A DNA stretch of 64,000 nucleotides from Mesonia oceanica (GCF_902499555.1 NZ_CABVMM010000002.1:124001-188000); one strand, 5' to 3'; positions 1-8,869 are shown, counted from the stretch's first letter. Program-made: numbers and translations. Notes: generated by a model not told the origin, from the letters alone.

Positions 1-205
1 TCATTAAATCGTAAGCATTGATTTGCGTAAGAAAAAAGCTGACAATTACCAATACGCTGATAAGTATTACATACCTGGGAATAAAATAATCTAAACCAAC
101 TTGATTGGAAAGCTTTAAAGTAACCAATCTATTTAATAGGTAAACAAACCCCAAAAAGACGACAAAACGTAAAGGTCCTAAAAATAGATCTAGATTTACA
201 AACAT
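1..205 (-). CDS. Partial membrane protein at the end of the Pel-like operon
   Basis: An open frame starts at the ATG complementary to 203-205 and stays open to the left edge, so only the first 68 codons are present. The translation is hydrophobic with two likely membrane helices and begins MFVNLDLFLGPLRF. It lies 17 bases downstream of the GH114-like gene on the same strand and probably belongs to the same transcript. In known pel operons a small membrane protein (PelE) and a membrane receptor (PelD) accompany PelF and PelG. This could be such a partner, but the fragment is too short to assign a family. I do not recognise it. Confidence 0.55.
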   Translation of the reverse strand, partial: MFVNLDLFLGPLRFVVFLGFVYLLNRLVTLKLSNQVGLDYFIPRYVILISVLVIVSFFLTQINAYDLM

Positions 206-222
206 CAATGGGGGGATAAGTT

Positions 223-1029
223 CTAATTAAATACCGGAATTTTTTGTAGTTTTATTTGTCCTATAAAATAAGACCAACCACTTGGTTTTATACGATCTAA
301 AACTTTATCTCGAAGACGATGTGTATCTGCATATTCGATTAAAATAATAGGTACATCATATTCTTCTTCAATAGCTTTTAAATGCTGTACTTGCTCTTCA
401 AATTCTTTTTTATTTCGAAGTCTGTAGTTATGGGTGGTAAAGTTATAATTAGTGGCTACAGATTCTATGGCAATCCCATCAATATAACGATGAGTGTCTT
501 CAATAATAAACACTCCGGCGTTCTGTAATAAGTACATTTCGGGATAGCGTTCTTTCACTTTTGATAAGAAATTAACGAGTGCCGGTTTTTTTTCTGGAGT
601 GGGACCATAAGGTCCGTAATTATCTACGTTATCTAAAAATAAACCATCTAAACCTTTGGTGATCATGGCTTCTTCAAATAAATCAAGAAGTTTATTAAAG
701 GTTTGTTTATTTTCTAAATCGAGAATATAACTATCCCAGATTTCATTTTTGCCCAACGTAAATTCTTTTAAGCTATCGTAATAGGCGGCATCTTTATTTA
801 CTTCACCTAAACTAATGTAACCTAAAACAGTTTCATTATTTTCTTTTAAAATTTGAATATCCTTCTTGGAGAAATGGAGGCCTTCTAAAACAACAACAGA
901 GTAGTTTTTAATTTGTTCAGGATAAAAATCTCCATAGCAAAAAAGCACATCATTTTTTTGATCCTGAGCTTTAATCCCTGAACCCAACAGAAAACTAAAC
1001 ACCATCATCATAAGGTTAATACGCTGCAT
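223..1029 (-). CDS. Secreted GH114/TM1410-like glycoside hydrolase, PelA hydrolase-domain counterpart
   Basis: 268 residues with an N-terminal signal sequence that ends near KAQDQ at about residue 22. The body has motifs typical of the endo-alpha-1,4-polygalactosaminidase / TM1410 TIM-barrel family: GYISLGEVN near residue 70, SYILDLEN near 100 and GLFLDNVDNY near 130, the last two carrying the usual acidic pair. In Pseudomonas this fold is the N-terminal hydrolase domain of PelA; here it stands alone with no deacetylase domain. Its start overlaps the end of the PelG-like gene by 14 bases, which suggests translational coupling. The likely role is trimming or releasing the exported polymer in the periplasm or at the surface. 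The family assignment is fairly safe; the substrate is inferred. Confidence 0.75.
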   Translation of the reverse strand: MQRINLMMMVFSFLLGSGIKAQDQKNDVLFCYGDFYPEQIKNYSVVVLEGLHFSKKDIQILKENNETVLGYISLGEVNKDAAYYDSLKEFTLGKNEIWDSYILDLENKQTFNKLLDLFEEAMITKGLDGLFLDNVDNYGPYGPTPEKKPALVNFLSKVKERYPEMYLLQNAGVFIIEDTHRYIDGIAIESVATNYNFTTHNYRLRNKKEFEEQVQHLKAIEEEYDVPIILIEYADTHRLRDKVLDRIKPSGWSYFIGQIKLQKIPVFN

Positions 1030-2620
1030 AAAAATAATAATCTAAGTTTTTAAAAAAATTCAAAGTGGCTACCGTAGTATACCCCATAAAAAATATAGAA
1101 CCAATTAGCATACCAATTACGCTATCTTCATAAGCTACTATTCTGCTTAAACTAATACCAAATACTAAATTTAATAAGAAGGCTATAAAAATACCTTTTA
1201 ATGGTTTTTGATGTTGATTTAAGGTATATAAATAAAGTACGTTTAACATTCCTAAGGTAAAAAATAAATATCCAAAACTACCTATTAAACAAACTTTAAT
1301 ACTTAAGGCAGATAAACTCTCATCAAAACCTGCTTCGTACCCCCAAGGTTTAGTGATCACTCCATACAGAAAAATAGCTATAATCCCGGCGCTGATGGCA
1401 AATATACGTAAGTGCTTAAAATATAGTTTTTTCATATTAGCATTGAAAACTTCAATTTTATTATACTTTAATTTTCGCTGCCAATAATCCATTTTTCTAC
1501 TAAAGGAAGTAATACTATATTCTAAGATGCCGGCAAGTAAGAAAAATACCAAAATGGCCAAATCCATCCCAATTTCATAGTCTTTTTCATAATATATGAT
1601 ATACGGAAGATCCCGATTTAGGGTAGAAGACCAAGCCAGAATTCTATCGGTAAAAATAAAGGTGTAAATTAAAATTCCGTAGAAAAAGTAATTAAAATTT
1701 CGATACACAGAAAGCATCATCTTTGGTGTGGCGTGGTAAAGTCCTTTTTTATCTTTTACGGTTCTTTTAAAAAAATAATCCAAATAAAATATAGCGATTC
1801 CAATGGCAACCAAAATCCCAATCCAATGCACAAAATAGATAAAAATACTACTCCAAAAATATAAAGCTAAGGTGGTACTTGTTCCGGCTGCAATTGCAAC
1901 CGAAATTACCCAACGTTGTTTTACCGTATAAAGCGGAGATAATACTAATAACAAAACCCCAATAAGAAACGAATAAATAAAAACAATGAGCACAAATTCA
2001 AAGGGATAAAGGTGTATAAAAAGGTTGAGCCCCGAAATGATAATAAAAGTGATAATTAAACTTTTAATGCCCGTCCACAGTATTTTTTGGGTGGTTCTTC
2101 TCGTCATTAAATAATCTTCGTTGTACCAATAAAAAGAAACCTGTTTCCCAATAACTTGAACAAAGCCACCGGTGGTCACTAACCCAATAATGACCCCTAA
2201 AACCACTGCGGTAGACTGCAAGTTGTTAAAACCAACATACGTCCAAAGCGAGATCCCAAAAATGATGATCGAAATTATTTGTAAAAAAACCGGAAATAAA
2301 TGAAAAATACCGGTACTATACTCCTTAATCATCATTTTACGACGAACCGAAGTATAAGCATTCAGTGATATCTCTTTTAAATTTTTAGCTTCAGCAGCCT
2401 TTTGAAATTTATTTTTAAGTTCCGATTCTTGGGTAAGTTGTTTAAAAATGTACACCGCTAAATGCGGGATCGATTCAAAACCGTAATCTTCTACCACATC
2501 AATATCTCGAATCCCTAAAGATTCTATGGTCGCAAAAACCACCCGCGGATTCACCGGTTTACCGTTTCGTTCTTTAATCGATGTTATTAATTGCTGTAGT
2601 AAATCTTCTTTAGAGTTCAT
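1016..2620 (-). CDS. pelG: PelG-like polysaccharide export membrane protein with N-terminal extension
   Basis: 534 residues, about 11-12 membrane helices from residue 105 onward. The segment FIFTDRILAWSS near residue 325 matches the conserved DRILAWS region of PelG, the inner-membrane MOP-like exporter component of Pel polysaccharide synthesis. The first 100 or so residues are soluble and helical and are not part of the usual PelG, which is about 450 residues long. The gene begins 3 bases after the stop of the PelF-like gene and overlaps the next gene by 14 bases, so the three form one operon. Family call is good; that the polymer is true Pel (GalN/GalNAc) is inference. Confidence 0.8.
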   Translation of the reverse strand: MNSKEDLLQQLITSIKERNGKPVNPRVVFATIESLGIRDIDVVEDYGFESIPHLAVYIFKQLTQESELKNKFQKAAEAKNLKEISLNAYTSVRRKMMIKEYSTGIFHLFPVFLQIISIIIFGISLWTYVGFNNLQSTAVVLGVIIGLVTTGGFVQVIGKQVSFYWYNEDYLMTRRTTQKILWTGIKSLIITFIIISGLNLFIHLYPFEFVLIVFIYSFLIGVLLLVLSPLYTVKQRWVISVAIAAGTSTTLALYFWSSIFIYFVHWIGILVAIGIAIFYLDYFFKRTVKDKKGLYHATPKMMLSVYRNFNYFFYGILIYTFIFTDRILAWSSTLNRDLPYIIYYEKDYEIGMDLAILVFFLLAGILEYSITSFSRKMDYWQRKLKYNKIEVFNANMKKLYFKHLRIFAISAGIIAIFLYGVITKPWGYEAGFDESLSALSIKVCLIGSFGYLFFTLGMLNVLYLYTLNQHQKPLKGIFIAFLLNLVFGISLSRIVAYEDSVIGMLIGSIFFMGYTTVATLNFFKNLDYYFYAAY

Positions 2621-2623
2621 CGA

Positions 2624-4120
2624 TTACCTATCGCTAGTGTTGGTTTGGTTAACTTGATGGTATACTTCCTCGTATTGTTCTATAAAATTTTTAAGGGTAA
2701 AATTTTCAACTACTCGTTTTCTTGCATGTGCTCCCATTTTAAAGCGTAATTCTTCATTTTGTAAAAGTTCTATCACACGTTTGCCAATTTCTTCATAGTC
2801 TTTAGGTTTACATACAAAACCAGAGTTTTCATCTAAAGCTTCGTTAACGCCACCCACATCGGTAGCGACTACAGGAACCCCACAACTCATCGATTCTATA
2901 ACCGTATACGGAAAACCTTCAGATATGGATGTTAAAATAGAAAGATCTCCTTCTGGAAAAATAAGATGAGAATCACTTCTTGTTCCCATTAATTTGAAAT
3001 TTTCCTTTAATTTTAATTCTTCAATTAAATCTAAGCATTCTTTCGTATACTCGGGAACTGCTTGATCATCACCATAAATAAGAAACTTTACCTCTGGTAT
3101 TTTTTTAACGGTTACGGCACAAGCTTTAATCATCGTTAAAATATCTTTTAACTCAAATATTCTGGCTGCTGCTACGACGGTAGGCACGTGATTTAAAGCT
3201 GAAGGTTTTTCTCTTGGTATAAATAACGTATGGTCAATTCCGTTATAAATTACTTTAATCTTATTGGGATTGGCACCATATAAAACTTCCCATTTTTTAT
3301 TAAAAATGTTTACAGAGATAATCGCTTCAGATTTATAATAAACCAAGCTTGCGATAGTTTCTGAAAACTTGATGAGCATATTCTTTAAAAAGAAAGGGTA
3401 TTCAGAATTATTAATAGCCAATAAACGCTCCCTAATAAAGACCCCATGTTCAGTAAGCATAATGGGCGTACCGTACTTATAATTTGCGATGAGCGCCGGA
3501 ATTAATGGAAAACCACTTAGGGTTAAATGAGAGATATCGACTTTTGGCAAATCAACAATCGCTAGCGGAATTAAAAACCTATAAATCCAACGCATACCTA
3601 CCGTTATATCCATCAAGGCTGCAGAAGGATTGTTCTTTTTTACTATATGGCTAGAAACAATTTTTACATACGCATTCCAAACGTGAGCGCTACGCATGGT
3701 TTCTTTATAATCATAATCTTCAAAGTAGAGCCAAAGCTCTCGAAAGAGAAGATCTAACAATCTCATGTCTTGATCTTCATTGTATACGAAAGTGAGTAAT
3801 CGCTCAAAGAGGGGCAAAAACTTTTCTTCCACACATTGATCGGTAGTCCATTCTTTTTTACCAACAGTCTTGTAGTATTCTTCTCCATAACTTACGTAAT
3901 CGTAAGGTTCATCGGGCGTCCAAAGTGGTACTTGTATAACCTTTTCTACATTATTGCTAAGTTCATACTTAGGTTTTTCTTCAAAAAAAGCATTGATCGC
4001 ATAAAGTGTAAAATCGACATTGTTTACACGATTGCATAAAGTATGTGCCCATGTTGAAACCCCACCGCCATTAAACGGATAAGTACCTTCAGTAATGAGC
4101 ATCACTTTAATTTTAGACAT
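2624..4120 (-). CDS. pelF: PelF-like cytosolic GT4 glycosyltransferase
   Basis: 498 residues. It opens with MLITEGTYPFNGGGVSTW at residue 7, the signature of the DUF3492 N-terminal half of PelF. The C-terminal half is a GT-B domain with VVAAARIFELKD near 310, and SEGFPYTVIESMSCGVPVVA near 405-425 that holds the family 4 E-x7-E pattern. PelF uses UDP-activated hexosamine to elongate the Pel polymer on the cytosolic side of the PelG complex. It is the first gene of the operon, and no clear promoter could be fixed upstream. The start ATG is the only one that keeps the conserved N-terminal motif near the end. Confidence 0.87.
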   Translation of the reverse strand: MSKIKVMLITEGTYPFNGGGVSTWAHTLCNRVNNVDFTLYAINAFFEEKPKYELSNNVEKVIQVPLWTPDEPYDYVSYGEEYYKTVGKKEWTTDQCVEEKFLPLFERLLTFVYNEDQDMRLLDLLFRELWLYFEDYDYKETMRSAHVWNAYVKIVSSHIVKKNNPSAALMDITVGMRWIYRFLIPLAIVDLPKVDISHLTLSGFPLIPALIANYKYGTPIMLTEHGVFIRERLLAINNSEYPFFLKNMLIKFSETIASLVYYKSEAIISVNIFNKKWEVLYGANPNKIKVIYNGIDHTLFIPREKPSALNHVPTVVAAARIFELKDILTMIKACAVTVKKIPEVKFLIYGDDQAVPEYTKECLDLIEELKLKENFKLMGTRSDSHLIFPEGDLSILTSISEGFPYTVIESMSCGVPVVATDVGGVNEALDENSGFVCKPKDYEEIGKRVIELLQNEELRFKMGAHARKRVVENFTLKNFIEQYEEVYHQVNQTNTSDR

Positions 4121-4192
4121 AGTGGCAAACTAAAAAAAATTCCGAAAATACAAAATAGAATATAATTTTTTAGGAGCTAATTTTATTTAAAT

Positions 4193-4220
4193 AAAAAGTG
4201 CAGCCGGAGCAACACTTTTT
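4193..4220 (-). terminator. Rho-independent terminator of the small acidic-protein gene
   Basis: An 8-bp inverted repeat (AAAAAGTG / CACTTTTT) encloses a 12-base GC-rich loop. On the minus strand it lies just downstream of the 4244-4522 gene and ends in a T run. Confidence 0.6.
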
Positions 4221-4243
4221 AAATATACACAATTCAAAAAATC

Positions 4244-4522
4244 TTATTTTTCACTATGATCTTCTTCTAGATGATTATTATTTCCTCCTTGACTGTACAG
4301 GTGATTTTCCTCATCTGGTATTTTTTTGTTCTGTCGGTGAGGTACGTCGGTCGGTTCAGGAATGTCTAAATCATTTCCACTAAAATCAGGTTTTCTTTCC
4401 CGATTAATTAAGTTTTGGTCATCATCGCCATCCTTATGAATATTTTCCTGATTCAACATCTCTTTTTCTTGATCAGAGATTTCAGAATTATACTTTTCTT
4501 CTTTATTGCTTTCTTTTTTCAT
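4244..4522 (-). CDS. Small highly acidic hydrophilic protein, conserved-flavobacterial type
   Basis: 92 residues with no signal peptide or membrane helix; rich in D, E, N and K. The central and C-terminal part (DLDIPEPTDVP, DEENHLYSQGGNN, then LEED) follows the pattern of short flavobacterial proteins that carry an LDIP-type motif, an acidic EEN-YS-GG motif and an acidic tail, which I recall as common but uncharacterised. Probably disordered. It has its own terminator downstream and so is likely monocistronic. Function unknown; a stress or desiccation role would be a guess. Confidence 0.65.
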   Translation of the reverse strand: MKKESNKEEKYNSEISDQEKEMLNQENIHKDGDDDQNLINRERKPDFSGNDLDIPEPTDVPHRQNKKIPDEENHLYSQGGNNNHLEEDHSEK

Positions 4523-4625
4523 AGCGTTTTTATTTTCAAGTTAAGGAAATAAGAGTTCAGCCACAGAGGATTTAACGGCGTTTAACATCATTTTTTCAGG
4601 ATTTTAATAAAAGGGAGGTTACTGA

Positions 4626-4697
4626 GAAGTTGAAGTCGAAGTTGAAGCCGAAATTGAAGTTGAAGTTGAAGTTGAAATTGAAATCGAAATTGAAGGC
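4626..4697. repeat. 12-copy degenerate hexanucleotide tandem repeat (GAAGTT/GAAATT)
   Basis: Twelve consecutive hexamers, all beginning GAA and mostly GAAGTT or GAAATT, run without interruption. Read on the + strand they would code alternating Glu-Val/Ile, but an in-frame TGA directly precedes the first copy and another follows the last, and no start codon lies inside. It is therefore a non-coding microsatellite in the present sequence. Confidence 0.85.
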
Positions 4698-4838
4698 TGA
4701 GTTCTAGCATCTAATTTCCTGCTTCCCCACCTACTTTTTGATACAGTTTTATCTTTTTTATCGCTCTACCAAAATGAATTGAAGTGATAGATAAAATTAA
4801 ATCAAATTTTTCCTGTTTCATATCATGTAAAAAACCGG

Positions 4839-4846
4839 TAAGTTTG
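4839..4846 (+). promoter_or_regulatory. Flavobacterial -7 promoter element of the esterase gene
   Basis: TAAGTTTG matches the TAnnTTTG consensus of flavobacterial sigma-A promoters and lies 20 bases before the esterase ATG. The -33 region (TTTC at 4816-4819) is a weak match. Confidence 0.5.
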
Positions 4847-4866
4847 TAGAACAACTATCGCTTATT

Positions 4867-5787
4867 ATGAAAAATGTACTCTTTTTATTCCTTGTTATTT
4901 TTTCTTCCATATGCTATGCTCAGCAGCAAACCATTGAAATTTGGAACGGAAATGCGCCGGGAGCTATAGCAACGGAAGGCTATGCGGAACAACCCAAGTT
5001 GAAAAATGGAAGGTTAAACAGTACAAGTAAGGTGACTCATCCCACTTTAGAAGTTTTTTTAGCAAAAGAAAATCCCACACAAACTGGAGTGATCATTTTA
5101 CCGGGAGGTGGCTATACGCATTTAGCGATGGAAAAAGAAGGTTATCAAATAGCGGAATGGTTCAATCAACAGGGAATTCATGCTTTTGTTTTAAAATACA
5201 GAATGCCTTCCGATAAAAGTATGACGAATAAGACGGTTGGTCCGTTACAAGATGCCCAACGAGCTATGCGCTTGGTAAGAAGAAATACTGAAAAATATAA
5301 CCTGAATCCAGAAAAAATAGGCGTGATCGGTTTTTCTGCCGGCGGACATTTAGCTTCGACTTTATCTACGCATGATGCCCAAAGAACTTATCCCGTAGCT
5401 GATGATACTTCGGCTAGGCCCAATTTTTCTATCTTAATTTATCCGGTGATTTCTATGGAAGACGGGATAACGCATCAAGGTTCTAAAATTAGTTTATTGG
5501 GCGAAAATGCTGCTGCAGAATTGGTAGAAAATTATTCTAATGAAACCCAAGTCACGGAAGAAACCCCGATTACATTTTTGGTACATGCGACCAATGATAC
5601 GGCGGTGCCGGTAGAAAATAGTATAAACTATTACTTAGCATTAAAAGACCACGGTGTAAGTACTGAAATGCATGTGTACCAAGACGGCGGACACGGTTTT
5701 GGATTGGGTAGGGAAGGAACGCACACGCAATGGCCCGAAGCTTTAAAAAACTGGTTAATGGTTCACCAATACCTTCAGCTTAATTAA
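4867..5787 (+). CDS. Secreted alpha/beta-hydrolase, acetylxylan-esterase-like
   Basis: 306 residues with a signal peptide ending CYAQQ. It has an oxyanion-hole motif LPGGGYTH near 79-85, the nucleophile elbow GFSAGG with Ser157, Asp244 in HATNDTAVP and His276 in GGHGFGL, a complete triad. The family (BD-FAE and relatives) removes acetyl or feruloyl groups from plant polysaccharides; exact substrate here is unknown. Likely periplasmic. It is followed after 5 bases by an MFS gene and then a Crp-type regulator on the same strand, so the three probably share a transcript from the promoter at 4839-4846. Confidence 0.8.
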   Translation: MKNVLFLFLVIFSSICYAQQQTIEIWNGNAPGAIATEGYAEQPKLKNGRLNSTSKVTHPTLEVFLAKENPTQTGVIILPGGGYTHLAMEKEGYQIAEWFNQQGIHAFVLKYRMPSDKSMTNKTVGPLQDAQRAMRLVRRNTEKYNLNPEKIGVIGFSAGGHLASTLSTHDAQRTYPVADDTSARPNFSILIYPVISMEDGITHQGSKISLLGENAAAELVENYSNETQVTEETPITFLVHATNDTAVPVENSINYYLALKDHGVSTEMHVYQDGGHGFGLGREGTHTQWPEALKNWLMVHQYLQLN

Positions 5788-5792
5788 TTCCC

Positions 5793-7052
5793 TTGGCAAA
5801 AAAAGATCCTTACGCAGCGCTTCGCTATCGGGAATTCAATATATTCCTTTTGCTTCGTTTTGCCATGGTATTTGCTTGGTCCATGCAATTTGTGGTCATC
5901 GAGTGGGAGGTGTACAGTTTGACTAAAGATCCGCTATCCTTAGGATTAATTGGCTTAATGGAAGTAATTCCTGCGGTTTCCCTAGCCTTATTTGCCGGGC
6001 ACGTGGTAGATCAAAAAGAAAAACGTAACTTATTGTTTCAATGCCTTTTTGGGTTTTCAGTAATTAGTATTGGCTTATTTTTATTGACTTGGCCTGTTTT
6101 TACTGATAGTCTCGCTACGCATACCATTTTATATAGTATTTATTTTTTCGTTTTCTTGGGAGGGATTGTCAGGGCTTTTATGGGACCTACCATTTTTTCA
6201 CTCTTTGCCCTAATTGTTCCTAAAAAAGTGTATCCCAATGCGGCGACGTGGAGCAGTTCGGTATGGCAAATGGGGGCGGTATTGGGACCGGCATTAGCAG
6301 GATTTTCGATTAAATGGATAGGAGTTCATTGGTCGATGTGTTTAATTTTTGGCTTTTCGCTCGTGGCGCTCATCAGTTTATCCCAAATTGCCACCAAACC
6401 TATTTTAAATCCTAAATTAGGTGAAAATGTATTTAAAAGTTTACGGGAAGGGGTAAAGTTTGTTTTTCAAACCAAAGTCATTTTAGGGGCGCTTACCTTA
6501 GATATGATTGCCGTACTTTTTGGAGGTGCCGTAGCGCTTTTACCGGTTTTTGCGCAAGATATTTTAAACGTAGGGGCAGAAGGTTTTGGCATTTTAAGAG
6601 CTGCTCCGGCCGTGGGCGCATTATTGATGATGTTTACTTCAGCCTATTTTCCGCTGCATAAAAAAGCAGGACTAAAATTGTTGGCTGCCGTATTTGGTTT
6701 TGGGGTTTGTATGATAGTGTTTGGACTTTCCACTATCTTTTGGTTATCGGTATTGGCCTTGTTTGCTAGTGGGATAACCGATGGGATTTCCATGATTATT
6801 AGGCAAACCATTTTACAGCTAAAAACGCCGGACCATATGCGGGGTAGGGTAGCTTCGGTAAATTCGATGTTTGTAGGTTCTTCTAATGAGCTGGGCGCTT
6901 TTGAAAGCGGAATTACCGCCAAATTAATGGGAACCGCCGCGGCTGTCGTTTTTGGTGGCAGTATGACCTTAATTACCGTGCTTACCACCGGTGCTTTGTT
7001 GCCGAAATTAAGAAAACTGAATATAGAAGAAGATTTAGAGGAAAACACTTAA
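5793..7052 (+). CDS. MFS transporter of the EntS/MFS_3 type, TTG start
   Basis: 419 residues with about 12 membrane helices and the arginine-rich loop LKTPDHMRGRVASVNSM near 345, typical of the MFS_3 family (enterobactin exporter EntS and relatives). The first in-frame codon that gives the conserved soluble N-terminus MAKKDPYAALRYREF is TTG at 5793, five bases after the esterase stop; the next ATG would cut into the first helix. Probably an inner-membrane exporter of a small molecule. Substrate cannot be read from the sequence. Confidence 0.82.
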   Translation: MAKKDPYAALRYREFNIFLLLRFAMVFAWSMQFVVIEWEVYSLTKDPLSLGLIGLMEVIPAVSLALFAGHVVDQKEKRNLLFQCLFGFSVISIGLFLLTWPVFTDSLATHTILYSIYFFVFLGGIVRAFMGPTIFSLFALIVPKKVYPNAATWSSSVWQMGAVLGPALAGFSIKWIGVHWSMCLIFGFSLVALISLSQIATKPILNPKLGENVFKSLREGVKFVFQTKVILGALTLDMIAVLFGGAVALLPVFAQDILNVGAEGFGILRAAPAVGALLMMFTSAYFPLHKKAGLKLLAAVFGFGVCMIVFGLSTIFWLSVLALFASGITDGISMIIRQTILQLKTPDHMRGRVASVNSMFVGSSNELGAFESGITAKLMGTAAAVVFGGSMTLITVLTTGALLPKLRKLNIEEDLEENT

Positions 7053-7068
7053 CAGAAAAAACTTTGTG

Positions 7069-7641
7069 ATGTCTATTGAAATTATTCAACATATACGTAA
7101 GGTTATTGATTTATCTGACCAAGAAGCAGAAGAATTTAAGAGCATACTTTCAGAAAAAAAGCTGAAAGCAAAATCCTATTTAATTGAACCCGGTGATCAA
7201 GTCACGGAAGAATTTTATGTAGTGAAAGGATGCTTAATCGCTTATTTTTTGGATGATGATGGAAATAAACACACCTTACAGTTTGCCGTTGAAGATTGGT
7301 GGATCAGTGATTTTGAAGCTTTTTTTAATGCTGTTCCCGCTAAACTTTATATTGAAGCTGTAGAAGATTGTGAGCTGTTAGGGATCAATAAAAATTTATT
7401 AAATACGTTGTACGAACGCATTCCTAAATTTGAACGCTTTTTTAGGATCAAAACTACCAATGCTTTTGTATCGTTAAGGACACGTATTCTTTCTTCCCTT
7501 CAAAAAAATGCTAAAGAGCGTTATTTAGAGTTTTGTGAACTCTATCCTGCAGTAGAAAAAAGATTGCCTAATTATCATATTGCAAATTACTTGGGATTAC
7601 AACCGGAAAGCTTAAGTAGAATTAGGAAAGATTTGATGTAG
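7069..7641 (+). CDS. Crp/Fnr-family transcriptional regulator
   Basis: 190 residues from the ATG at 7069; a GTG directly before it at 7066 is a possible alternative start. Residues 20-110 form a cyclic-nucleotide-binding-like beta-roll (YLIEPGDQVTEEFYVVKG), and the C-terminus carries a short winged helix (NYHIANYLGLQPESLSRIRK). The binding pocket lacks the usual cAMP RxS signature, as is common in Bacteroidota homologues. It sits last in the esterase-MFS transcript and directly upstream of the Old Yellow Enzyme gene, which it may control; that link is inference. Confidence 0.82.
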   Translation: MSIEIIQHIRKVIDLSDQEAEEFKSILSEKKLKAKSYLIEPGDQVTEEFYVVKGCLIAYFLDDDGNKHTLQFAVEDWWISDFEAFFNAVPAKLYIEAVEDCELLGINKNLLNTLYERIPKFERFFRIKTTNAFVSLRTRILSSLQKNAKERYLEFCELYPAVEKRLPNYHIANYLGLQPESLSRIRKDLM

Positions 7642-7701
7642 CTTAACATTTTTTAACGCACTTAGCTAACGTAAATCATTCTTCAATAAAAATCTAGTGG
7701 T

Positions 7702-7709
7702 TAATTTTG
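7702..7709 (+). promoter_or_regulatory. -7 promoter element upstream of the Old Yellow Enzyme gene
   Basis: TAATTTTG fits TAnnTTTG and lies 24 bases before the ATG at 7734. No good TTG is found at the right distance upstream, so the promoter may depend on an activator, possibly the adjacent Crp-type protein. Confidence 0.45.
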
Positions 7710-7733
7710 AATAAAAATTAAATAACTAGAATT

Positions 7734-8834
7734 ATGAGTAAAGATCAAGCTTTATTAAAATCATATAATTTAAACGGATTAGAACTTCCCAACCGTGTAG
7801 TGATGGCACCGATGACACGTAGTAGGGCAGATAATGAAGGAAACGTGCCTACAGTAGATTTACAAGGTGAGTATTATAAACAAAGAGCTTCTGCAGGATT
7901 AATTATTTCTGAAGGTTCTCAAGTTTCTGAAGAAGCCGTAGGTTATATTCATACCCCTGGGTTCCATACGGAAGCACAAGTAGAAGGCTGGAAAAAAGTG
8001 ACTGACATCGTGCATCAAGAAGGTGGCAGAATTTTTATTCAGCTTTGGCACGTAGGAAGAATGTCGCATCCCGATTTCCATAATGGTAAAAAACCCTTAG
8101 CTCCTTCAGCGATTAATCCAAATTCTAAATCATTTACTCCGGAAGGTTTTAAAGATACCGTCACTCCACAGGAAATGAGTTTGGAAGATATCAAAAGAAC
8201 CATTCAGGATTTTAAAAAGGCAGCTGAAAATGCGGTAAAAGCCGGATTTGATGGAGTTGAAATCCATTCTTCCAATGGGTATTTATTTCATCAGTTTTTT
8301 AATGCTACTTCTAATAAACGCGAAGATGAATATGGAGGAAGTATCGAGAAACGTGCCCGTTTTCTTTTTGATGTGTTGGAAGAAGTAAAACAAGTGATTC
8401 CTGAAAACAAAATAGGTCTTCGTTTAAACCCATCTTTAAATGGGGTTTTCGGAATGACGATGGACGAAGAAACCATTCCTACTTTTGATTATATCGTTAG
8501 TAAATTGAATGATTACGATTTGGCCTACGTTCACTTGTCTGAACCGTTTAATGACGTCTCTGATATTCCTTATGCAGTAGAAAACATAGCGGAACATTAC
8601 CGACCTATTTACAAAGGAACCTTAATGATTAACGCCGGTTTCGATCAAGAAAAAGGGAACAAAGTAATTGAAGAAGGAAATGCAGATTTGGTGGCCTATG
8701 GAAAACTATATATTTCCAATCCTGATTTAGTAGAGCGTTTTGCGCAAGGGGTAGAACTCAGTGATTGGGATGAAGACACTTTTTATGTACCGGGTAAAAA
8801 AGGTTATACAGATTATCCTAAAAAAACAAAATAA
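7734..8834 (+). CDS. Old Yellow Enzyme-type FMN alkene reductase
   Basis: 366 residues, full length for the NemA/xenobiotic reductase group. Conserved features include LPNRVVMAPMTRSRA at 18-32 (FMN binding), FIQLWHVGRMSHP near 100-113, EIHSSNGYLFHQFF near 180 for the usual HxxN-type substrate site (here HSSN), and NADLVAYGKLYISNPDL near the C-terminus. The family uses NAD(P)H to reduce electrophilic double bonds such as quinones, maleimides or nitro-compounds. Cytosolic. It is monocistronic, ended by a strong terminator. Confidence 0.9.
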   Translation: MSKDQALLKSYNLNGLELPNRVVMAPMTRSRADNEGNVPTVDLQGEYYKQRASAGLIISEGSQVSEEAVGYIHTPGFHTEAQVEGWKKVTDIVHQEGGRIFIQLWHVGRMSHPDFHNGKKPLAPSAINPNSKSFTPEGFKDTVTPQEMSLEDIKRTIQDFKKAAENAVKAGFDGVEIHSSNGYLFHQFFNATSNKREDEYGGSIEKRARFLFDVLEEVKQVIPENKIGLRLNPSLNGVFGMTMDEETIPTFDYIVSKLNDYDLAYVHLSEPFNDVSDIPYAVENIAEHYRPIYKGTLMINAGFDQEKGNKVIEEGNADLVAYGKLYISNPDLVERFAQGVELSDWDEDTFYVPGKKGYTDYPKKTK

Positions 8835-8837
8835 TCT

Positions 8838-8869
8838 AAAAAAAGCGAGCCGAAAAGCTCGCTTTTTTT
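8838..8869 (+). terminator. Strong intrinsic terminator
   Basis: GCGAGC and GCTCGC pair across a CGAAAA loop, flanked by seven A and followed by seven T. It ends the Old Yellow Enzyme transcript. Confidence 0.93.

Larger units (their letters stand above)
4523..4866. other. 344-base intergenic stretch with a hexamer repeat and one promoter
   Basis: This stretch separates the divergent acidic-protein and esterase genes. It contains the GAARTT hexamer array at 4626-4697 and a promoter -7 element at 4839-4846. No further gene or RNA is visible. Confidence 0.6.

Noticed and set aside
4626..4697. Glu-Val repeat protein coded by the hexamer array
   Set aside because: An in-frame stop directly precedes it, another follows it, and there is no start codon.
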